From Microbacterium sp. (GTDB taxonomy: Bacteria; Actinomycetota; Actinomycetes; Actinomycetales; Microbacteriaceae): a stretch of 5,017 nt of DNA. The stretch covers positions 1-5,017 of the forward strand of contig QFPD01000180.1 of assembly GCA_003248845.1 (NCBI GenBank), given 5' to 3'. A program made the translations under genes and the position numbers. Positions 1 to 5,017 of the stretch are shown one piece after another. The notes beneath the pieces were generated by a model. The model was not told the DNA's origin and made no database searches. It saw only the letters and a program-made list of their open reading frames with translations. Position 1 is the stretch's first letter. The number at the start of each line of letters is the position of its first letter.

Positions 1-76
1 CGAGCTGGAACACTACGACGAGCACGAGGAGCGGCCAGGCGGGCGTCAGGTAGCGTACGAGGATCTTGCCGAGCAT
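1..76 (-). CDS. N-terminal fragment of a probable ABC transporter permease/ATP-binding protein
   Basis: Only the first 25 codons lie in the window; the gene continues leftward beyond base 1. The visible peptide begins MLGKILVRYLTPAWPLLVLV and runs into a hydrophobic helix ending VVFQL. A short basic amphipathic start with the pattern RYL.P.W, followed directly by a membrane helix with VFQL, is typical of the first transmembrane segment of exporter-type ABC proteins (membrane domain fused to ATPase) in actinobacteria. That assignment is recognition of a short stretch, so it is moderate at best; any other polytopic membrane protein is possible. The start is supported by a purine-rich ribosome binding site (GGAGAGG on the minus strand, about 7 bases upstream). 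A terminator at 176-216 separates it from the upstream minus-strand gene, so it probably has its own promoter in 77-175. Confidence 0.55.
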   Translation of the reverse strand, partial: MLGKILVRYLTPAWPLLVLVVVFQL

Positions 77-120
77 GCGCCCGCCTCTCCGCGCACGGTT
101 CCCGGCCCGGGCGCGCATCG

Positions 121-126
121 ACGCTA
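121..126 (-). promoter_or_regulatory. Possible -10 element for the left-edge gene
   Basis: The minus strand reads TAGCGT here, fitting the TANNNT pattern of actinobacterial housekeeping sigma-factor -10 elements. It lies about 45 bases before the start codon of the left-edge gene and downstream of the terminator hairpin. No convincing -35 hexamer is visible 16-18 bases upstream, where the sequence is nearly pure G+C. This is the best promoter candidate in an otherwise featureless, very G+C-rich gap. Confidence 0.25.
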
Positions 127-175
127 CGCCCGCGCGCGCACCCCCGGCGAGCCCGGTCGTGCGCTGTCGGCGAAC

Positions 176-216
176 GACGAGGCGGGAGGGGTGATCGCCA
201 CCCCTCCCGCCTCGTC
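176..216 (-). terminator. Strong stem-loop terminator after the DUF5684-like gene
   Basis: The arms GACGAGGCGGGAGGGGTG (176-193) and CACCCCTCCCGCCTCGTC (199-216) are perfect reverse complements: 18 bp with a 5-base loop. The hairpin begins 8 bases after the TGA stop of the minus-strand gene ending at 225. No T-run follows on either strand, as is common for actinobacterial intrinsic terminators, which often lack a U-tail. Its position between two co-directional genes makes termination the simplest reading. Confidence 0.85.
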
Positions 217-224
217 AGCGCTTC

Positions 225-923
225 TCAGGCCTTCGGCGTGTCGCCGTCTGCCGCCGGCGGCGCCGGCGGTTCGGTCGTCGGCGGAGCCACGGGCGGCGCG
301 GGCGGGGCCGCCGGAGGCTGATAGGTGGGTGGGGCGGCAGGCGGCGCGTAGCCCGTGGGCGCAGCAGGCGGCTGGTAGCCGGCCGGAGGCTGATAACCGG
401 CGGGCGGGGCCGCGGCCGCGGTCGGCTGCACCGGGATGCCCTGCCACACGGTGCGGTCGGCGAAGAATCCGTTCGACGCCCACGGGGCGGGAGCGATGTT
501 CGGGTTCCAGCGCGACTTATCGAAGGCATTGATGCCGAGCCAGATGAGCGACAGGAAGATGTAGAGGATGACCCACGGGGTCTCCTTCTGCAGCTTCTGG
601 CCCACACGCCACGCGGCCATCGCGCCCGCGGCCAGCGGCACGAGGCCGATGATGACCCCCAGCACGGGGATGCCGCTCAGCAGAGCGCCGGCGGCGATCG
701 CGATCAGCATGACCCACGGGCTCAAGTCGCCGAGCTTGGCGAACACGAGCAGGTTGTACACCGGCACCCACGCACGCCAGCGGCCCTGTACGCCCGCCTT
801 GTCGAAGACCTTCATCAGGAACCACGAGCCGATGACGTAGAACGCGACGGCGATGAGGAAGAAGAAGAACCCGAGAGCAGCGAGAATGGCGAGGGATCCG
901 GTGTCGGAATAGGAACTGTCCAT
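225..923 (-). CDS. DUF5684-like four-helix membrane protein with Pro-rich tail
   Basis: A 232-residue protein of unknown function. Hydrophobic segments lie at roughly residues 10-37, 68-84, 85-104 and 115-133. Between the first two is a conserved-looking stretch with KVFDKAG, a W-rich turn and AWVPVYNLLVFAKLG (about 38-64). This 'membrane helix, W.PVYN, membrane helices' layout matches small actinobacterial membrane proteins labelled DUF5684 and sometimes misnamed signal peptidase or large exoprotein. No catalytic motif is visible. After residue 165 the chain becomes a low-complexity Pro/Ala/Tyr tail to the C-terminus. The ATG at 923 is chosen because GGAAGG stands 6 bases upstream and the hydrophobic region follows closely; the 50-residue upstream extension has no family resemblance and runs through the promoter region. 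It is divergent from the DUF4282 gene, and a strong terminator follows the stop. The family assignment is from recognition only. Confidence 0.77.
   Translation of the reverse strand: MDSSYSDTGSLAILAALGFFFFLIAVAFYVIGSWFLMKVFDKAGVQGRWRAWVPVYNLLVFAKLGDLSPWVMLIAIAAGALLSGIPVLGVIIGLVPLAAGAMAAWRVGQKLQKETPWVILYIFLSLIWLGINAFDKSRWNPNIAPAPWASNGFFADRTVWQGIPVQPTAAAAPPAGYQPPAGYQPPAAPTGYAPPAAPPTYQPPAAPPAPPVAPPTTEPPAPPAADGDTPKA
261..413 (-). repeat. Low-complexity Pro/Ala/Tyr tail-coding repeat
   Basis: This covers codons for about residues 171-221 of the DUF5684-like protein. Two perfect PPAGYQ hexapeptides stand in tandem (bases 372-407), followed by degenerate units of the form PPAAP..GY, PPAAPPTYQ and PPAAPPAPP. 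The two perfect peptide units differ at synonymous positions (for example GGT TAT against GGC TAC), so the repeat is better conserved in protein than in DNA. That argues against a very recent slippage duplication. The tail is probably a disordered, solvent-exposed extension. Confidence 0.8.
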
Positions 924-929
924 CGTTTG

Positions 930-945
930 CCTTCCAGTCTGAAGG
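930..945 (-). promoter_or_regulatory. Small hairpin overlapping the SD of the DUF5684-like gene
   Basis: On the minus strand CCTTC (945-941) can pair with GAAGG (934-930) across a 6-base loop. GAAGG is the core of the ribosome binding site for the start at 923. A second perfect 6-bp hairpin (949-954 with 960-965, 5-base loop) lies just upstream in the presumed leader. Together they could reduce translation initiation. A 5-bp stem is weak and may be chance. Confidence 0.3.
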
Positions 946-990
946 AGCTGCGCCGTTGCGGCGCACGGGCACACGGTCCCGTCAGGACAC

Positions 991-996
991 ATCGTA
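991..996 (-). promoter_or_regulatory. Possible -10 element for the DUF5684-like gene
   Basis: The minus strand reads TACGAT, a good TANNNT match, in a locally less G+C-rich stretch about 67 bases before the start codon. At 18 bases upstream the candidate -35 is TGGTCG, a poor match to TTGACA. The implied leader of roughly 60 bases contains the two hairpins described at 930-965. Confidence 0.33.
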
Positions 997-1025
997 GGGG
1001 TGCGCCGTGCCCGACGACCAGACTG

Positions 1026-1041
1026 CGACACTCGCGTGTCG
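1026..1041. promoter_or_regulatory. Palindrome between divergent promoters, possible operator
   Basis: CGACAC (1026-1031) and GTGTCG (1036-1041) are perfect inverted repeats around TCGC. The site lies in the 167-base divergent gap, between the candidate -10 elements of the two membrane-protein genes and close to where both -35 regions would be. A dimeric regulator bound here could affect both genes. With 6-bp half-sites in G+C-rich DNA, chance cannot be excluded. Confidence 0.3.
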
Positions 1042-1055
1042 GGCGGCCCTGTCGC

Positions 1056-1061
1056 TAGCCT
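1056..1061 (+). promoter_or_regulatory. Possible -10 element for the DUF4282 gene
   Basis: TAGCCT fits TANNNT and sits 29 bases before the ATG at 1091, giving a short leader that includes the GAGAGGA ribosome binding site at 1079-1085. The -35 position (about 1033-1038) has no TTG-like hexamer; it overlaps the palindrome at 1026-1041. Confidence 0.33.
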
Positions 1062-1090
1062 GGCGAGAGACATCCGCCGAGAGGACCGCC

Positions 1091-1582
1091 ATGACCGACC
1101 CGTCGACGCCCACGCCCCCGCCGCTGCCGGACCGCACCGCCGCCGACGCTGCAGCGGATGCCGCCCACCCTGCCGCCGAAGAGGGCCCGACGCCGGGCAT
1201 CGTGGGCGTTGACGACACGGGTGTCCGCCGCCTTTCCGGCGATCTCGACGACATCGGCCGCGGCTTCCTCGCCGCGCTCTTCGACATCACCTTCACGCGC
1301 TTCATCACCCGCCGCCTCGCAAGCGTGTTCTTCCTCGTGGGCCTCGTCGCGATCGGCATCGCCTTCGTCTCGACGTTCGTCGGCGGCATCATCTCCGGCA
1401 TCGGCGCGCTCGGGTGGAACCCCGGCGGCGGCATCGCCCTCATCCTGTCCACGATCGTGGTGGTGCCCGTCCTCGCGTTCTTCGCGGTCGTGCTGCTCCG
1501 TTTCGTCATCGAGGCGGGCGTCGCGCTCGTCGCGATCGCCGAGAACACCGAGCGCACCGCCCAGAACACGCTCCGCGACTGA
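1091..1582 (+). CDS. DUF4282 family membrane protein
   Basis: A 163-residue protein of unknown function, presumably in the cytoplasmic membrane. Residues 1-55 are hydrophilic, first Pro/Thr-rich (PTPPPLP near 8-13), then Ala/Asp/Glu-rich. Residues 57-81 hold the family-typical entry motif, with GFLAALFDITFTRFITRRLA running into the first membrane helix (about 77-99). A Gly-rich linker (100-113) precedes the second helix (about 114-140). The C-terminus FVIEAGVALVAIAENTERTA matches the conserved 'RxxxE...AxxxIAENTE' ending of DUF4282 proteins. No enzymatic motif is present. The ATG at 1091 is preferred over an in-frame ATG at 1007 because GAGAGGA lies 5 bases before it and the 28-residue upstream extension crosses the likely promoter. 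It is divergent from the DUF5684-like gene, and its stop is only 2 bases from the convergent end of yaaA. Family call fairly sure, role unknown. Confidence 0.87.
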   Translation: MTDPSTPTPPPLPDRTAADAAADAAHPAAEEGPTPGIVGVDDTGVRRLSGDLDDIGRGFLAALFDITFTRFITRRLASVFFLVGLVAIGIAFVSTFVGGIISGIGALGWNPGGGIALILSTIVVVPVLAFFAVVLLRFVIEAGVALVAIAENTERTAQNTLRD

Positions 1583-1584
1583 AG

Positions 1585-2334
1585 TCAGACGACGAGGTCG
1601 AGCTCGCCCGGCGCGCCCGGGCGCACGAGAAGTCCCGCGCCGCTCGCCCACGCGAGGAAGGCCGCCGAACTGCCGACCCTGGGCCGATCCTCGGCCAGCC
1701 GGCGCACAAGAGCACCCTTCGCATGCTTGTTGAAGTGGTTGAGCGCCCGCGTCGCGCCCGCGCCGGCGTCGGTGACGACCCGTAGGTAGGCCGACGGCGT
1801 ACCTGCGGGCACGGGCCCCAGCGCGACGTAAGCTTCCGAGCGGAGGTCCAGCACGAACCGCGGCGCTGCATCAGCGAGCGCCGCGCGGGCGGCATCCGCC
1901 CACACGCGCCGCAGCGGAGGGATGCCGGGGATCGACACCCCGGCAGACAATCGGTAGGCCGGGATCGCGTCCAGCGCCCCCACGGGCCCGAACGGCGCAG
2001 ACTGGATCAGGACGCGCGCGCCGAGCCAGCGGCGCCCGGCGGCGTCGAGCGACGCGGCATCCAGCGCGTCGTAGAGGACGCCGGTGTACCGGTCGACAGC
2101 AGGCATGGTCGGCGCGGTGCGCAGCGCGGCGTTGTCGGCGATCTCACCGCGCTGGCGTGCGCTGAGTTTCAGCACGCGCGCCGCCGCGTCCTCGTCGGCG
2201 CTGAGCGCGACGAGGGCGCCCGCGACGGCCTCTCGCTGAGGCAGGAGCCTCGACAGCGCGAGCGCGGAAAGATCGAGCGGCCGTGCCCGGCCGCCGGATC
2301 GCTTCGTCTCACTCGGCGGCAACAGGATCAGCAT
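1585..2334 (-). CDS. yaaA: YaaA family peroxide stress protein
   Basis: A 249-residue protein, close to the family's usual size (Escherichia coli YaaA is 258). Family landmarks appear in order: N-terminal LILLPPSETKR (2-12, equivalent to the PAKT region), RYTGVLYDAL (82-91, the YTGL element), SAPFGPVGALDAIPAYRLSAG (112-132, equivalent to SGLYGVLRPLD..PYRLEMG), DLRSEAY (163-169) and the basic NHFNKHAKG (199-207, equivalent to the KKARG element). In E. coli YaaA is induced by peroxide through OxyR and lowers free intracellular iron, limiting Fenton damage; it has also been reported to bind DNA. Whether the actinobacterial branch does the same is inference. The ATG at 2334 begins exactly at the conserved LIL..P start; a modest GAGG lies 7 bases upstream. 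Only about 25 bases separate the gene from the atp operon hairpin, so its promoter is unclear. The 3' end abuts the convergent DUF4282 gene. No catalytic residue is defined for this family. Confidence 0.93.
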   Translation of the reverse strand: MLILLPPSETKRSGGRARPLDLSALALSRLLPQREAVAGALVALSADEDAAARVLKLSARQRGEIADNAALRTAPTMPAVDRYTGVLYDALDAASLDAAGRRWLGARVLIQSAPFGPVGALDAIPAYRLSAGVSIPGIPPLRRVWADAARAALADAAPRFVLDLRSEAYVALGPVPAGTPSAYLRVVTDAGAGATRALNHFNKHAKGALVRRLAEDRPRVGSSAAFLAWASGAGLLVRPGAPGELDLVV

Positions 2335-2359
2335 CGGAGGACCTCAGGCGCAGGGACGA

Positions 2360-2394
2360 CGAAGCGCCGACCGGACGAACCGATCGGCGCTTCG
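2360..2394 (-). terminator. Terminator of the ATP synthase operon
   Basis: CGAAGCGCCGA (2360-2370) and TCGGCGCTTCG (2384-2394) form a perfect 11-bp stem. After one C-A mismatch the stem continues with 3 more base pairs (2372-2374 with 2380-2382) around a 5-base ACGAA loop. The hairpin starts 8 bases past the atpC stop, the same spacing as the other terminator in this window. No U-tract follows on the minus strand, as is usual for actinobacteria. It lies upstream of yaaA, so complete termination would leave yaaA without a transcript from the operon. Confidence 0.85.
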
Positions 2395-2402
2395 CGGGGT
2401 GA

Positions 2403-2663
2403 TCAGGACTCGAGCGCGGCGTGGCCGGCGACAATCGTGAGCTCGTCGTTCTCCATGGAGAGGAAGCCGTCCTGCGCGGACGCGACGACCTTCGTACCGT
2501 CGGCCTGCGTGATGCGCACCTGGCCCTCGGCGAGGATGGCCAGCACGGGCTCGTGACCGGTCATGAAGCCGATCTCGCCCTCGACGGTCTTCGCGACGAC
2601 GAGGGATGCCTCGCCGTGCCAGACCTCCTCCTCGGCGGAGACGAGGGTGACGACGAGAGCCAT
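2403..2663 (-). CDS. atpC: F1F0 ATP synthase epsilon subunit, N-domain-only form
   Basis: An 86-residue epsilon subunit, part of the central stalk of the membrane-bound F1F0 ATP synthase, contacting gamma and the c-ring. The whole protein corresponds to the N-terminal beta-sandwich: LVVTLVSAEEEVWHGEAS (3-20), the conserved GEIGFMTGHEPVLAIL (29-44, the G.IG...GH.P..A.L signature) and the final strands with VVASAQDGFLSMENDELTIVAG (59-80). It stops at residue 86, whereas E. coli epsilon has about 139 residues. The C-terminal two-helix domain that can inhibit ATP hydrolysis is absent. There is no sign of a frameshift: the stop is followed 8 bases later by the operon terminator. The ATG at 2663 is 1 base after the atpD TGA and is served by AAGGAG inside atpD, pointing to translational coupling. 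An in-frame extension to 2927 is only an atpD shadow. Confidence 0.96.
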   Translation of the reverse strand: MALVVTLVSAEEEVWHGEASLVVAKTVEGEIGFMTGHEPVLAILAEGQVRITQADGTKVVASAQDGFLSMENDELTIVAGHAALES

Positions 2664-2664
2664 G

Positions 2665-5017
<2,353 letters not shown>

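Noticed and set aside
129..140. Alternating purine/pyrimidine run (CGCGCGCGCGCA-like), a possible Z-DNA-forming stretch.
   Set aside because: It is short and expected by chance in DNA of this composition; nothing else supports a role.
215..607. An Arg/Pro-rich 130-codon frame and others overlapping the Pro-rich tail of the DUF5684-like gene.
   Set aside because: These are frame-shifted readings of the Pro/Ala codon repeats; the frame with membrane helices is clearly the coding one.
924..1073. A 50-residue N-terminal extension of the DUF5684-like protein from an ATG at 1073.
   Set aside because: The extension is Arg/Thr/Cys-rich with no family resemblance, crosses the divergent promoter region, and lacks a ribosome binding site as good as the GGAAGG before 923.
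1007..1090. An upstream ATG for the DUF4282 protein at 1007.
   Set aside because: It would place the candidate -10 and the palindrome inside coding sequence; the ATG at 1091 has GAGAGGA at proper spacing and the usual hydrophilic start.
1055..1651. A 198-codon minus-strand frame, and a 195-codon one at 982-1569, opposite the DUF4282 gene.
   Set aside because: Both are Arg/Asp/Glu- or Ala/Ser-rich shadows with no family resemblance and no sensible start context. They span the promoter gap and, for the first, the end of yaaA.

Overview
The window reads as chromosomal DNA of a high-G+C actinobacterium. G+C-ending codons dominate, ORFs are open by default on both strands, and intergenic gaps are short. 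The ATP synthase proteins and the two small membrane-protein families present fit the family Microbacteriaceae, possibly Microbacterium or a close relative. That placement rests on recognition and general gene character, not on a computed phylogeny.

Layout, left to right. At the far left edge (1-76, minus) are the first 25 codons of a membrane protein whose start resembles the first helix of an ABC transporter permease/ATPase. A 148-base gap follows, containing a perfect 18-bp hairpin (176-216) that ends the next gene. Positions 225-923 (minus) encode a 232-residue, four-helix DUF5684-like membrane protein with a long Pro/Ala/Tyr-rich tail. A divergent 167-base promoter region (924-1090) separates it from a plus-strand DUF4282 membrane protein (1091-1582). 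That gene ends 2 bases before the end of a convergent minus-strand yaaA gene (1585-2334, peroxide-stress / iron-limiting family). An intergenic hairpin (2360-2394) then closes the ATP synthase operon, whose last three genes fill the right half on the minus strand: atpC (2403-2663), atpD (2665-4119) and atpG (4142 to beyond the right edge).

How the genes work together. atpG, atpD and atpC are the gamma, beta and epsilon subunits of the F1 motor, in the usual bacterial order. The spacing is 22 bases between atpG and atpD and 1 base between atpD and atpC, and the atpC ribosome binding site lies inside the last codons of atpD. The epsilon subunit is short (86 residues) and has only the beta-sandwich domain, with no C-terminal inhibitory helices. 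yaaA lies directly behind the operon terminator with almost no room for its own promoter. The two small membrane proteins on the left are divergently transcribed and both carry proline/alanine-rich hydrophilic ends. Their functions are unknown.

I see no mobile element, CRISPR array, tRNA or rRNA, and no convincing new multi-gene system. The findings are modest: a domain-reduced epsilon subunit, a possible SD-masking hairpin, a small palindrome between divergent promoters, the tight convergent and terminator-adjacent arrangements around yaaA, and a low-complexity tail. No gene-free stretch exceeds 170 bases.
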